Below the pieces are notes generated by a model. The model worked only from the letters and a program-made list of their open reading frames with translations. It was not told the origin of the DNA and searched no databases. From CAIYZT01 sp947461435 (GTDB lineage Bacteria; Pseudomonadota; Alphaproteobacteria; Rhodobacterales; Rhodobacteraceae): a DNA stretch of 64,000 nt. Within the stretch, counting starts at the first letter, position 1. Every line of letters begins with the position of its first letter. The position numbers and the translations under genes were made by a program. Location of the stretch: the NCBI GenBank assembly GCA_965284435.1, contig OZ260083.1, forward strand, positions 2,480,001 to 2,544,000. Reading direction: 5' to 3'. Shown here one piece after another: positions 43,570 to 52,554 of this stretch.

Positions 43570-44664
43570 TCATGGCCGGCTGATCTGACCGCCGCCCACG
43601 GCCGCGGCGACGCCGGTGGTGGATCGGCAGGATGTGGGCAAGCCGCGCGCCACACGCACGGCCAGAAACGCAAAAGCCTGCGCCTCGATCATGTCACCGT
43701 CCAGACCGGCGGCTTCGACTGGTTCCACCGGAACCTGCAAGCGCGCTGAAAGTTCCTGCATCATCGCGTGGTTATGGCGACCGCCGCCGCAGACCAGCCA
43801 ACGATGGGCGGCCTCAGGAAAATGTTCGGCACCCCGCGCCACGGCCGCCGCAGCGCAGGCGATCAGGGTGCGCGCGGCATCGGCGGTGGGCAGGGCGGCG
43901 ATCGGGGCCAAGGCCGCGGCGTGGGAATCGCGGTCCAGCGATTTGGGGGGTATTTTCAGAAAATAGGGGTCGTTCAAAAAGGCGGTGACCAGATCTTCGT
44001 GAACCCGTCCCGTCAGCGCCAGCGCCCCGCCCTTGTCTTGGGGCAGGCCAAGGCGCCGTTGCATCAGATCGTTGATCGGGGCATTGGCAGGGCCCGTGTC
44101 AAAGGCCAGAAGAGCGCCCGCGTCTTGCGGATGGGCGGCGCGGGGATTGACCCAAGTGACATTGCCGACGCCGCCCAAATTCAGGAAAGCCAAGGGCTGC
44201 GTCGCCCCGATTTTCCGGGCGAGGGCAAAATGGTAGAACGGCGCCAAAGGGGCGCCCTGCCCGCCCAGGTGCACATCAGCGCTGCGAAAATCCCAAACAA
44301 CCGGCAGGCCCAGAACCTGCGCCAACAAGGCGCCATCCCCCGTCTGATGCGTGCCGCGCCCGCGCGGATCATGCGCGAGGGTCTGGCCATGAAACCCGGC
44401 AATCGCCGCCCCTTGAAAGCGGGCCATCACCTGCGCATGCGCCTCTTCAACCACACGGGCCGCCTCGGCCACGCCGCGACCGCCCGGCCATGCGCCAAGG
44501 GCCGCCCGCAAGATGGCTTGCTCGGCCTTGGTATAGGGGCGATAGGCGGTGGGACCAACGTCGAACAGGGTATGACCGTCGGTCAGGATCATCGCGGCAT
44601 CCACCCCGTCCAGCGAGGTGCCGGACATCGTTCCAAGGGCCCAGAGCGGCTCGACTTTCACCAT
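43570..44664 (-). CDS. anmK: Anhydro-N-acetylmuramic acid kinase
   Basis: A 364-residue sugar kinase that phosphorylates 1,6-anhydro-MurNAc during cell wall recycling. The signature LGTMSGTSLDGVDAAM lies near the N-terminus, and NLGGVGNVTWV, FDTGPANAPINDL and LVCGGGRHNHAMM are further family blocks. Start at 44664 (MVKVEPLWALG) follows AGGGGA; a start at 44712 is possible. It is divergent from tyrS. Confidence 0.95.
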   Translation of the reverse strand: MVKVEPLWALGTMSGTSLDGVDAAMILTDGHTLFDVGPTAYRPYTKAEQAILRAALGAWPGGRGVAEAARVVEEAHAQVMARFQGAAIAGFHGQTLAHDPRGRGTHQTGDGALLAQVLGLPVVWDFRSADVHLGGQGAPLAPFYHFALARKIGATQPLAFLNLGGVGNVTWVNPRAAHPQDAGALLAFDTGPANAPINDLMQRRLGLPQDKGGALALTGRVHEDLVTAFLNDPYFLKIPPKSLDRDSHAAALAPIAALPTADAARTLIACAAAAVARGAEHFPEAAHRWLVCGGGRHNHAMMQELSARLQVPVEPVEAAGLDGDMIEAQAFAFLAVRVARGLPTSCRSTTGVAAAVGGGQISRP

Positions 44665-44721
44665 CTTCCCCTGCGGCCCCTGCCCCGTTATACACCGCCC
44701 AAAGTAAAGCATGAGAGAGCC

Positions 44722-45972
44722 ATGACCTACCATCCCAAATCAGACTTCATGCGCGTGATGATCGAGCGCGGCTTTTTGGCCGACTGCACGGATTATCAGG
44801 CGCTGGACGAGGCTTTGATCAAAGGGGTGGTGCCCGGATATATCGGCTTTGACGCCACGGCGAAATCTTTGCATGTCGGATCGTTGATTCAGATCATGAT
44901 GCTGCGCTGGCTGCAGAAATGCGGCGGCAAGCCGATTGTTCTGATGGGGGGCGGCACGACCAAGGTCGGGGATCCGTCGTTTCGCGCCGAAGAGCGCCCC
45001 CTGCTGACCGAAGCGCAGATCGACGACAACATCGCCGGGATCAAGCGGGCCTTTGCGCCCTATGTGACCTTTGGCGAGGGTGCGGGCGATGCCATCATGG
45101 TCAACAACGCCGAATGGCTGGACAATCTGAACTACCTGTCGTTTCTGCGCGATATCGGACGGTATTTCAGCGTGAACCGCATGCTGTCGTTTGAATCGGT
45201 CAAATCACGGCTGGACCGCGAACAAAGCCTGTCTTTTCTTGAATTCAACTACATGATCTTGCAGGCCTATGACTTTTTGGAATTGAACCGGCGCTATGGC
45301 TGTTTGATCCAGATGGGCGGCAGCGATCAATGGGGCAACATCGTGAACGGGGTTGATCTGACGCGCCGGGTCATTGATCATGAGGTTTATGGGCTGACCT
45401 CGCATCTGCTGACGACATCGGATGGCAAGAAGATGGGCAAATCGCAAAACGGCGCGGTTTGGCTGAATGGCGATATGTATTCCCCCTATGAGTTTTGGCA
45501 GTATTGGCGCAACACGACCGATGCGGATGTGGGGCGGTTCTTGAAACTGTACACCGAACTGCCCTTGGAGGAATGTGACCGACTGGGCCAGCTTTCCGGT
45601 TCTGACATCAATATGGCCAAGATCGTGCTGGCGAATGAGATTACCACGCTTTTGCATGGCGCCGAAGCGGCGGCGACCGCCGAGGCGACGGCGCGCGAGG
45701 TGTTTGAACATGGCGGCGTGGGCGAGGATCTGCCCACGGTGCGCATTCCGGCGGCCGAACTGGGCGATGGGGTGGGGATTGTGCAATTGTTCGTGCGGGC
45801 CGGTCTGGCCGGGTCGGGCAAGGATGCCAAGCGCCTGATCCAAGAGGGCGGAGCGAAAGTGAATGACGAGATCGTCACCGACACCGCCCTGCGCTTTGGC
45901 GCGGGCCAGATGGTGGAGCCGCTGAAACTGACCGCAGGCAAAAAGCGCCACGCCCTTGTGGTGATTGACTGA
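44722..45972 (+). CDS. tyrS: Tyrosyl-tRNA synthetase
   Basis: A 416-residue class I synthetase. The HIGH-like motif is HVGSLIQIM and the KMSKS motif is KKMGKSQNG. The tyrosine-binding region includes QMGGSDQWGNIVNGVDL, and a C-terminal S4 RNA-binding domain ends the protein. The ATG at 44722 follows GAGAG. A strong terminator follows about 25 bases after the stop. Confidence 0.97.
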   Translation: MTYHPKSDFMRVMIERGFLADCTDYQALDEALIKGVVPGYIGFDATAKSLHVGSLIQIMMLRWLQKCGGKPIVLMGGGTTKVGDPSFRAEERPLLTEAQIDDNIAGIKRAFAPYVTFGEGAGDAIMVNNAEWLDNLNYLSFLRDIGRYFSVNRMLSFESVKSRLDREQSLSFLEFNYMILQAYDFLELNRRYGCLIQMGGSDQWGNIVNGVDLTRRVIDHEVYGLTSHLLTTSDGKKMGKSQNGAVWLNGDMYSPYEFWQYWRNTTDADVGRFLKLYTELPLEECDRLGQLSGSDINMAKIVLANEITTLLHGAEAAATAEATAREVFEHGGVGEDLPTVRIPAAELGDGVGIVQLFVRAGLAGSGKDAKRLIQEGGAKVNDEIVTDTALRFGAGQMVEPLKLTAGKKRHALVVID

Positions 45973-45996
45973 CGCCTTGCCGACCTGCGGCGCATG

Positions 45997-46026
45997 AAAA
46001 AGGGGGCCTGTCTGGCCCCCTTTTTT
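45997..46026. terminator. Bidirectional intrinsic terminator
   Basis: AAAAAGGGGGCC and GGCCCCCTTTTT pair around TGTCT, with A and T runs on both sides. It can end both tyrS (plus) and the exported cyclophilin gene (minus). Confidence 0.9.
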
Positions 46027-46044
46027 GTCTTTGATATCGGGCCG

Positions 46045-46611
46045 CTATTCTTGAACGGTGACTTTGGTCATCACGTCGGGATCGCTGACCTCGCCGTTTT
46101 GGCCTTCGCCGCGCTTGATGGCATCGACCACATCCATCCCCGAGATGACCTTGCCGACCACGGTATATTGGCCATTGAGGAAATCACCCGGTTCGAACAT
46201 GATGAAGAACTGGCTGTTGGCCGAATTCGGATCCTGGCTGCGGGCCATGCCCACGATGCCCTTGTCGAACGAGATATCGGAAAATTCGGCCGGCAGATCA
46301 GGCATGTCGGACCCGCCCATGCCTGCCATGGTCAGATCGCCGCCCATTTTCCCGTATTGAACATCGCCCGTCTGGGCCATGAAACCTTCGATCACCCGGT
46401 GAAACACCACGTTGTCATAGGCACCGGATTTGGCGAGCGCCACGATCTGGGCCACGTGCAGGGGCGCGGCATCAGCGGCCAGATCGATGACGATCTGGCC
46501 ATTGGCCACCCCGGCCACATCGATGATCAGGTTTGGGCCGGGGCCGTCGCCTTCGGCCCAGAGGGGCGAGGCCAGAAGAACAAGCGCGGCCGCGAAGGAT
46601 TTATTGAACAT
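46045..46611 (-). CDS. Exported peptidyl-prolyl isomerase (cyclophilin)
   Basis: A 188-residue cyclophilin with an N-terminal signal peptide (FNKSFAAALVLLASPLWA), so periplasmic. The catalytic region has FHRVIEGFMAQTGD and NSANSQFFIMFE. It would speed proline isomerisation in exported proteins. It overlaps the 3' end of the cytoplasmic paralogue by 11 bases. Confidence 0.95.
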   Translation of the reverse strand: MFNKSFAAALVLLASPLWAEGDGPGPNLIIDVAGVANGQIVIDLAADAAPLHVAQIVALAKSGAYDNVVFHRVIEGFMAQTGDVQYGKMGGDLTMAGMGGSDMPDLPAEFSDISFDKGIVGMARSQDPNSANSQFFIMFEPGDFLNGQYTVVGKVISGMDVVDAIKRGEGQNGEVSDPDVMTKVTVQE

Positions 46612-47110
46612 CAGCGGCCACCCGAACGGTGATCATGCGGTCAGGGTTCGCAGGCGGCTCACCCTTGGTGATCTTGTCCACATGCTCCATCCCCGACAAG
46701 ACGCGGCCATAAACCGTGTATTGGCCATTCAAGAAGGAATTGTCCTTGAAATTGATGAAGAACTGGCTGTTGGCCGAATTGGGATTGGACGAACGGGCAG
46801 CGCCGATCGTGCCACGATCATGCGGCAGTTTGGAAAACTCTGCCGGCAAATCGGGCATGTCAGACCCGCCCGTGCCGGCCCGGCGCAGGTTGAAGTCTTT
46901 TTCCATGTTGCCATTGGCCACATCGCCGGTTTGGGCCATGAAGCCATCAATCACGCGATGAAAGCAGACATTGTCATAGGCATTGGCCCGCGCGAGGGTC
47001 TTCATCCGCTCGGTGTGCTTGGGCGCAATGGTGGGCATCAGTTCGATCACGACCTCGCCGTCTTTGAGGGTCACGATGATCGTGTTTTCTGGGTCTTTGA
47101 TTTCGGCCAT
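46601..47110 (-). CDS. Cytoplasmic peptidyl-prolyl isomerase (cyclophilin)
   Basis: A 169-residue cyclophilin without a signal peptide. It carries FHRVIDGFMAQTGD and NSANSQFFINFKD. It is the upstream member of a tandem pair with the exported copy and probably arose by duplication. It is divergent from pgk. Confidence 0.95.
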   Translation of the reverse strand: MAEIKDPENTIIVTLKDGEVVIELMPTIAPKHTERMKTLARANAYDNVCFHRVIDGFMAQTGDVANGNMEKDFNLRRAGTGGSDMPDLPAEFSKLPHDRGTIGAARSSNPNSANSQFFINFKDNSFLNGQYTVYGRVLSGMEHVDKITKGEPPANPDRMITVRVAADVQ

Positions 47111-47182
47111 GGGATCCGCGTCCTTGGGTGTTTTACGTTGGGCAACCTAATGTCAGCCGCGCCGAAGGGAAAGGGGCAACGG

Positions 47183-47212
47183 TTGACCTTCCTGTGACTT
47201 CGGCCGAAATAG
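47183..47212 (+). promoter_or_regulatory. Candidate pgk promoter with a small palindrome
   Basis: TTGACC at 47183-47188 and a weak -10 (GAAATA, 47206-47211) with a 17-base spacer. TTCGGCCGAA at 47199-47208 is a perfect ten-base palindrome across the -10 edge. Confidence 0.3.
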
Positions 47213-47238
47213 AGGCTTATTGGAACAGGAGTTGTGCC

Positions 47239-48417
47239 ATGGGCTGGAAAACGATCGACGATATGGACCTGAACGGCAAGATCGTGCTGACGCGGGTGGA
47301 TATCAACGTGCCGATGGAAGGCGACGTGGTCAGCGATACCACGCGCATCGACAAGATCGTGCCAACGGTGCGCGATCTTGTGGCAAAAGGCGCAAAGGTG
47401 GTGCTTTTGGCCCATTTCGGACGCCCAAAGGGCAAAGTGGTGCCCGAGATGAGCCTGAAGCGGGTTCAACCCGCGCTGGAGACGGCGCTGGGCCGCAAGG
47501 TGGTCTTTATCGAGCGGCCCGACCGCGCCGCGATTGAAGCCTTGCCGGCTGACAGCGTGATCTTGATTGAAAATACCCGGTTTTCCCCCAAGGAAGAGGA
47601 AAACGACCGCGCCATGGCACAGTTTCTGGCGGGTTTGGGCGATGTGTTTTGCAATGATGCGTTTTCTGCAGCGCACCGGGCCCATGCCTCGACCGAAGGG
47701 GTGGCCCGGCTGATGCCGTCCTTTGCCGGGCGTCTGATGGCCGAAGAACTGGCCGCGTTGGAGGCCGCCCTTGGCACCCCCAAGCGCCCGGTTGTGGCGG
47801 TGGTGGGCGGCGCGAAAGTGTCAACCAAACTCGATTTGCTGGGAAATCTTGTGACCAAGGTCGATCATCTGGTGATTGGCGGCGGGATGGCCAACACCTT
47901 TTTGGTCGCCCAAGGCGTGGAAGTGGGCAAGTCTTTGGCGGAGCGGGACATGGCCCCGACCGCGCTTGATATTCTGGACAAGGCCAAGGCGGCGGGCTGC
48001 ACGATCCATCTGCCGGTCGATATCGTGGTGGCGCGCGCATTCAAGGCCGGGGCCGACAACCAGACCTTGCCCGTCGGGCAATGCCCCACGGACGCGATGA
48101 TTCTGGATGCAGGCCCCAAAACCGTGGCCGAACTGACACGGGTGTTTGAATCGTGCCAGACCCTGATCTGGAACGGGCCCTTGGGGGCGTTTGAAATCGA
48201 ACCTTTCAACGCGGCAACCAATGCGGCGGCCAAAGTGGCGGCAGATCTGACGCGCGCGGGCCGCCTGATATCGGTGGCCGGCGGGGGCGACACGGTTTCG
48301 GCGTTGAACCAAGCGGGCGCTGCGGATGATTTTACCTTTATTTCAACCGCTGGCGGGGCGTTTCTGGAATGGATGGAAGGCAAGGAGTTGCCCGGCGTGG
48401 CGGCGTTGATGGGCTGA
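47239..48417 (+). CDS. pgk: Phosphoglycerate kinase
   Basis: A 392-residue glycolytic enzyme transferring phosphate between 1,3-bisphosphoglycerate and ADP. The signature LTRVDINVPMEG is near the N-terminus, with GGAKVSTKLDLL and the nucleotide loop VAGGGDTVSALN later. The ATG at 47239 has AGGAG upstream; a longer frame to 47128 was rejected. Confidence 0.97.
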   Translation: MGWKTIDDMDLNGKIVLTRVDINVPMEGDVVSDTTRIDKIVPTVRDLVAKGAKVVLLAHFGRPKGKVVPEMSLKRVQPALETALGRKVVFIERPDRAAIEALPADSVILIENTRFSPKEEENDRAMAQFLAGLGDVFCNDAFSAAHRAHASTEGVARLMPSFAGRLMAEELAALEAALGTPKRPVVAVVGGAKVSTKLDLLGNLVTKVDHLVIGGGMANTFLVAQGVEVGKSLAERDMAPTALDILDKAKAAGCTIHLPVDIVVARAFKAGADNQTLPVGQCPTDAMILDAGPKTVAELTRVFESCQTLIWNGPLGAFEIEPFNAATNAAAKVAADLTRAGRLISVAGGGDTVSALNQAGAADDFTFISTAGGAFLEWMEGKELPGVAALMG

Positions 48418-48454
48418 CGCCCTGCCCGGCCGCTGGCCTGCGGATGGCAAAGCA

Positions 48455-48507
48455 AACCGATCAGTTTAGAACCACATATTGAACTGATCGGTTCAGTATA
48501 CTATATT
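48455..48507 (+). promoter_or_regulatory. Promoter and palindromic operator before the SDR gene
   Basis: -35 TTGAAC (48479-48484), 17-base spacer, -10 TATATT (48502-48507). AACCGATCAGTT (48455-48466) and AACTGATCGGTT (48482-48493) are perfect inverted copies, the second covering the -35 and spacer. ACTGATCGGTTCAGT inside the promoter is itself near-symmetric. This layout suggests repression by a TetR-like or similar dimer. Confidence 0.6.
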
Positions 48508-48549
48508 CTCGCAAACTGAACTGAGAAGTTTAGACCTGAGGAGATGAAA

Positions 48550-49329
48550 ATGGACTGGACTTTGATCACCGGTGCCTCTGAAGGCTTTGGCCGGGAATTC
48601 GCAGATCTTGCCGCCGCGGAAGGGCGAAACCTGATTCTGACGGCGCGGCAGGCGGACAAGTTGGCGGCATTGGCCGACGACATGAGAAATCGCCACGGCG
48701 TGCAGACGGCCGTGATCCCGGCCGATCTGTCGCAACCCGGAGAGCCCGAACGCCTGTGGGCCGAGGCGAGCTCCGGGCGCATCATCGACGTTTTGGTCAA
48801 TAATGCTGGGTTGGGGCGCAATGGCGCATTCAGCGACCCCGATGGTTGGCCGCGCGAGCGGGCCTCGATTGAGGTGAATATCACCGCGGCGACCATCTTG
48901 ATGAAATTGGCCGCGGTTGACATGGCCAAGCGCGGGGCCGGGAAAATCTTGAATGTCGCCTCGGCGGCGGGGTTTCTTCCGGGGCCGAACATGGCGGTCT
49001 ATCATGCGACCAAAGCCTATTTCCTGAGTCTGTCCGAAGCCGCTGGCAGCGAACTGGCCCGTCAGGGCGTCAGCGTTACCGCGCTGTGCCCCGGCGCAAG
49101 CGAGACGAATTTCTTCAAGGCCGATCAGGCGGACAAGGCCACGATCTTGACCAAACTGATGCCCCTGCCCTCGGCCCGGTCAGTGGCGGCGGCCGGATGG
49201 CGGGCGATGGGTCGGGGGCAAAGGGTGATTGTGACCGGGATCGACAACAAGATTTTCACCTTTTTGCCGCGCCTTTTGCCCCGAAAGGTGATCACCTGGA
49301 CGGTCGGTCAGTTCTTGAAGCGTCGCTAA
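48550..49329 (+). CDS. Short-chain dehydrogenase/reductase
   Basis: A 259-residue SDR. It has ITGASEGFGREFA, NNAGLGRNG and the catalytic YHATK (YxxxK). I use the second ATG (48550) because GAGGAG is six bases upstream; the ATG at 48544 directly touches that sequence. The C-terminus is basic and hydrophobic (FTFLPRLLPRKVITW), which may allow membrane contact. It has its own regulated promoter between pgk and fba. The substrate is unknown. Confidence 0.9.
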   Translation: MDWTLITGASEGFGREFADLAAAEGRNLILTARQADKLAALADDMRNRHGVQTAVIPADLSQPGEPERLWAEASSGRIIDVLVNNAGLGRNGAFSDPDGWPRERASIEVNITAATILMKLAAVDMAKRGAGKILNVASAAGFLPGPNMAVYHATKAYFLSLSEAAGSELARQGVSVTALCPGASETNFFKADQADKATILTKLMPLPSARSVAAAGWRAMGRGQRVIVTGIDNKIFTFLPRLLPRKVITWTVGQFLKRR

Positions 49330-49346
49330 GGGGCGCATTGCCCCTT
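49328..49346 (+). terminator. Weak hairpin after the SDR gene
   Basis: AAGGGGC and GCCCCTT pair around GCATT, starting inside the stop codon; only a short T-rich stretch follows. Confidence 0.4.
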
Positions 49347-49444
49347 GATTTGGCGCCCAAGTCGCGCTGTTAGCGCAATCCTTGCTTGCGAGAGGGCGGT
49401 GCATTTCCTATCCCTTAGGCGATGACTTTCCCAAGGGGTTCCCC

Positions 49445-50374
49445 ATGCGCACGACTGCAACTGTCAAGAAGATCCTGAGCTTTTATGAGGGTGAGACGCC
49501 CGGAGTGAAAGGCAACCTTGCCCGCATGCTGATGGAAGGCAAGTTGGGCGGCACGGGAAAGATGATCATCCTGCCCGTGGATCAAGGATTTGAACATGGG
49601 CCCGCGCGGTCATTTGCGGTGAACCCTGCCGCCTATGATCCGCATTATCACTATCAGATGGCGGTTGATGCGGGCCTGTCGGCCTATGCCGCGCCGCTTG
49701 GGCCGCTGGAGGCGGGGGCCGATACCTTTGCCGGTCAGATCCCGACCATCTTGAAAGTGAACAGCGCCAATTCGTTGTTGCCAAAAGTCGCCCCGAAGAC
49801 GCAGGCGATCACAGCCTCGGTGGACGATGCGCTGCGACTGGGCTGCGCGGCGATCGGCTTTACGATTTATCCCGGATCGTCGCAATCCTTGGACATGTTC
49901 AGCGACATCGCCGACATGCGGCGCGAGGCGGCGGCCAAGGGCATTGCAACCATCATCTGGTCTTATCCGCGCGGCGAGGATCTGGACAAGGATGGCGAGA
50001 CGGCGATGGATGTGACGGCCTATGCGGCGCATATTGCGGCGCTGTTGGGGGCACATATCATCAAGGTGAAACTGTCGAGCGATCATCTAAGCCAGCCCGA
50101 AGCAAAAAAGGCCTTTATCGATGGCAAGGTGCCCGTGGCCAGCCAAGCTGACCGGGTGCGCGAATGCGTGCGGTCGGTACTGAACGGGCGGCGGCTGATC
50201 GTGTTTTCCGGCGGCGCGGCCAAAGGCACAGACTCGGTTCTGGACGATACCCGCGCGATCCGGGATGGCGGGGGCAACGGATCGATCATCGGGCGGAACG
50301 CCTTTCAACGGCCAAGGGCCGAGGCGATGCAATTGCTGCAAACCATGGTCGATATCTATAAGGGCAAAGCCTGA
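49445..50374 (+). CDS. Class I fructose-bisphosphate aldolase (FbaB/DhnA type)
   Basis: A 309-residue Schiff-base aldolase of the archaeal/DhnA type rather than the zinc class II enzyme. The Lys expected to form the Schiff base is in AHIIKVKLSSD. Other blocks are ILPVDQGFEHGP, GFTIYPGSSQS and VFSGGAAKGTD. The ATG at 49445 follows AAGGGG. Located near pgk and pdhABC in a central carbon region. A terminator follows closely. Confidence 0.93.
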   Translation: MRTTATVKKILSFYEGETPGVKGNLARMLMEGKLGGTGKMIILPVDQGFEHGPARSFAVNPAAYDPHYHYQMAVDAGLSAYAAPLGPLEAGADTFAGQIPTILKVNSANSLLPKVAPKTQAITASVDDALRLGCAAIGFTIYPGSSQSLDMFSDIADMRREAAAKGIATIIWSYPRGEDLDKDGETAMDVTAYAAHIAALLGAHIIKVKLSSDHLSQPEAKKAFIDGKVPVASQADRVRECVRSVLNGRRLIVFSGGAAKGTDSVLDDTRAIRDGGGNGSIIGRNAFQRPRAEAMQLLQTMVDIYKGKA

Positions 50375-50381
50375 CACTGCG

Positions 50382-50412
50382 CGGCCCCGATCCCATCGGG
50401 GCCGTTTTATTT
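50382..50412 (+). terminator. Intrinsic terminator after the aldolase gene
   Basis: CGGCCCCGAT and ATCGGGGCCG pair with a CCC loop, followed by TTTTATTT. Confidence 0.85.
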
Positions 50413-50423
50413 AGGGAACCACT

Positions 50424-50993
50424 TTGAAAAAATTCATATTTCTGACAGTATTTCTGGCCGCTTGCCAACCCAGTGAACCCGTTGTCCTGCCGATGATGGG
50501 CGAATTGCCAGAGGGATTTCCGCCAAAGATGGGGAGCCTGTCTGGCACCTTGGGCGACGATGCCGTGGCTTGGGAAACCTTTGATTTTTCGATCGGCGCT
50601 TATGATGCCTCAGCCTCGGTTTATCGCGATGGGGCCATCACACAGGTGTGGATCGCTGCCATGTTGCCGGACATGCCGGACAGCGCGAAATTCCGCCTGA
50701 CGATCAACGCACAATCGGCCGAAGATTGGACCACGGCTGGCATTCCCATAGGGCCCCTGCCCGGCGCCATCGCGGTGACCATCACACGCGGGGGGAAAAA
50801 CGACGCGGCGCAGATGACGGCCGAAACCGCGACGCTGGTGATCGACACGTCAACCCCGCCGCCCGAAATCGGCTATAAGCTGGGCCATATCACCGGAACA
50901 TTGACCGCGCAGATGTGTGCGACCGGTTGGCCTGGACGCGACTGCGCCCCCCTGGTTTTGCGCTTGGATACAGATGTGCAATTCGGCATCTAA
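50424..50993 (+). CDS. Hypothetical lipoprotein
   Basis: A 189-residue protein starting at a TTG codon (MKKFIFLTVFLAAC) with AGGG about eight bases upstream. The lipobox FLAAC marks it as a probable lipoprotein. The rest looks like a beta-rich domain; two Cys near the C-terminus (MCATGWPGRDC) may form a disulfide. I do not recognise a family. It lies between the aldolase terminator and ftsB. Confidence 0.75.
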   Translation: MKKFIFLTVFLAACQPSEPVVLPMMGELPEGFPPKMGSLSGTLGDDAVAWETFDFSIGAYDASASVYRDGAITQVWIAAMLPDMPDSAKFRLTINAQSAEDWTTAGIPIGPLPGAIAVTITRGGKNDAAQMTAETATLVIDTSTPPPEIGYKLGHITGTLTAQMCATGWPGRDCAPLVLRLDTDVQFGI

Positions 50994-51113
50994 GGCCGTG
51001 GCACAAACCCCGAAAAGAGGTTGCCGGCCTTCATTTTAGGGATTCACAGAGGCTTTGTGCTGTGGCATGGTCTGATCAACGCCCCCGGACGGATGAGGGG
51101 TGAGCTGAGGCAG

Positions 51114-51419
51114 ATGATGACAGTTTCCACACCGCGCGCCTCGTTTGGCGGCTCTGTTTATCTTGTGGCTTGCCTGACGCTGGGGGCCTATTTCGGGTTT
51201 GCCGCGGTGGAAGGCGACAGCGGCGTCATGGCGCAGCGTCAAGTTGCGGCCGAAGCCGCCAGCCTGACAATCGAGCGGGACGCGTTGGCCGAGGAATTGG
51301 CCGGGCTGCAGAACCTGACCTTGCGGCTTTCCGACGCCTATCTTGATATGGATCTGCTGGACGAACGTGCCCGTGCCGTCCTTGGCTATGTGCGCGCGGA
51401 CGAAATCGTTCTGCGCTAG
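51114..51419 (+). CDS. ftsB: FtsB-like septum formation initiator
   Basis: A 101-residue protein with one N-terminal membrane segment (SVYLVACLTLGAYFGFAAV) and a coiled coil (EAASLTIERDALAEELAGLQ), ending DLLDERARAVLGYVRADEIV, which matches FtsB/DivIC. FtsB bridges FtsL and FtsQ in the divisome. The start is ATG 51114 or 51117, with GAGG upstream; longer frames lack support. It sits before pdhA. Confidence 0.88.
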   Translation: MMTVSTPRASFGGSVYLVACLTLGAYFGFAAVEGDSGVMAQRQVAAEAASLTIERDALAEELAGLQNLTLRLSDAYLDMDLLDERARAVLGYVRADEIVLR

Positions 51420-51476
51420 GCTTTTCCTGTCCATTCGGCCGTGTTCCGCCTTTGCTGGAGCCAAGACAAATTGCTT

Positions 51477-51526
51477 TTGCCCTTTTTTCACCGATGTTGT
51501 ATATATAGTTTAATATTGAACTATAT
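51477..51526 (+). promoter_or_regulatory. pdhA promoter with a 24-base palindrome
   Basis: TTGCCC (51477-51482), 17-base spacer, TATATA (51500-51505). ATATAGTT, eight bases, AACTATAT spans 51503-51526; with the centre it is symmetric except for one pair. It overlaps the -10 and the expected transcript start, so it probably binds a repressor. Confidence 0.6.
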
Positions 51527-51552
51527 CGCGGACTACCCGGGAGGATGCGCGC

Positions 51553-52542
51553 GTGGCCATAAAGAAATCGCCAGAGAAATCAAACAACTCGAAAGCAGAG
51601 TTGCTGAAGCTTTACAAGGAAATGCTGCTGATCCGCCGATTCGAGGAAAAGGCAGGGCAGTTGTATGGCATGGGGTTGATCGGCGGCTTTTGCCATCTGT
51701 ACATCGGCCAAGAGGCGGTTGTGGTGGGGCTGGAAGCCTGTACCAAAGAGGGTGACAAACGCATCACCTCGTACCGCGACCACGGGCATATGCTGGCCTG
51801 CGGCATGGATGCAAAGGGCGTCATGGCGGAATTGACCGGACGCTCGGGCGGGTATTCCAAGGGCAAGGGCGGCTCGATGCACATGTTCAGCCGCGAAAAG
51901 CATTTCTATGGTGGCCATGGCATCGTGGGCGCGCAGGTTCCGCTGGGTGCGGGGCTGGCGCTGGCCGACATGTACAAGGGCAATGACAATGTGACCTTCA
52001 CCTATTTCGGTGACGGTGCGGCAAACCAGGGCCAGGTCTATGAGACCTATAACATGGCCGAGTTGTGGAATTTGCCGGTGATCTTTGTCATTGAAAACAA
52101 TCAATACGCCATGGGGACAAGCGTGAAGCGATCGACCAAGTCGGTCACCTTGTTCGGGCGCGGCACGGCCTATGGCATTCCGGGCGAACAGGTGGATGGC
52201 ATGGATGTTCTGGCGGTGAAAGCCGCAGGCGAGAAGGCCGTGGCGCACTGCCGCGCGGGCAAGGGGCCCTATATTCTGGAGATGATGACCTATCGGTACC
52301 GCGGACATTCGATGTCAGATCCGGCCAAGTACCGCACGCGCGAAGAGGTTGAAAAGATCAAGTCTGAAAAGGACTGTATCGAACATGTGCGCGATCTGCT
52401 GACGCAGGGGGGCCTTGCCTCGGACGAAGAGTTGAAGGCGGTGGACAAAGCGATCAAGGACATCGTGAACGAAAGCGCAGAATTTGCCAAAACCAGCCCA
52501 GAGCCGGATCTGTCCGAGCTTTGGACCGACATCTACGTGTAA
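51553..52542 (+). CDS. pdhA: Pyruvate dehydrogenase E1 component, alpha subunit
   Basis: A 329-residue thiamine-diphosphate enzyme subunit that decarboxylates pyruvate. The TPP motif runs from TYFGDGAANQGQ to IENNQYAMGTS, and YRYRGHSMSDPAKYRTREE is the phosphorylation-loop region. It starts at GTG 51553 with GGGAGG eight bases upstream; an ATG at 51545 opens only a five-codon frame. First gene of pdhABC behind a palindromic operator. Confidence 0.97.
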   Translation: MAIKKSPEKSNNSKAELLKLYKEMLLIRRFEEKAGQLYGMGLIGGFCHLYIGQEAVVVGLEACTKEGDKRITSYRDHGHMLACGMDAKGVMAELTGRSGGYSKGKGGSMHMFSREKHFYGGHGIVGAQVPLGAGLALADMYKGNDNVTFTYFGDGAANQGQVYETYNMAELWNLPVIFVIENNQYAMGTSVKRSTKSVTLFGRGTAYGIPGEQVDGMDVLAVKAAGEKAVAHCRAGKGPYILEMMTYRYRGHSMSDPAKYRTREEVEKIKSEKDCIEHVRDLLTQGGLASDEELKAVDKAIKDIVNESAEFAKTSPEPDLSELWTDIYV

Positions 52543-52554
52543 GGAGAGACAGAG

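Noticed and set aside
51545..51562. Five-codon frame ATG to TAA across the pdhA start
   Set aside because: The ATG directly touches the GGGAGG ribosome site, so initiation there is unlikely; kept only as a remark.
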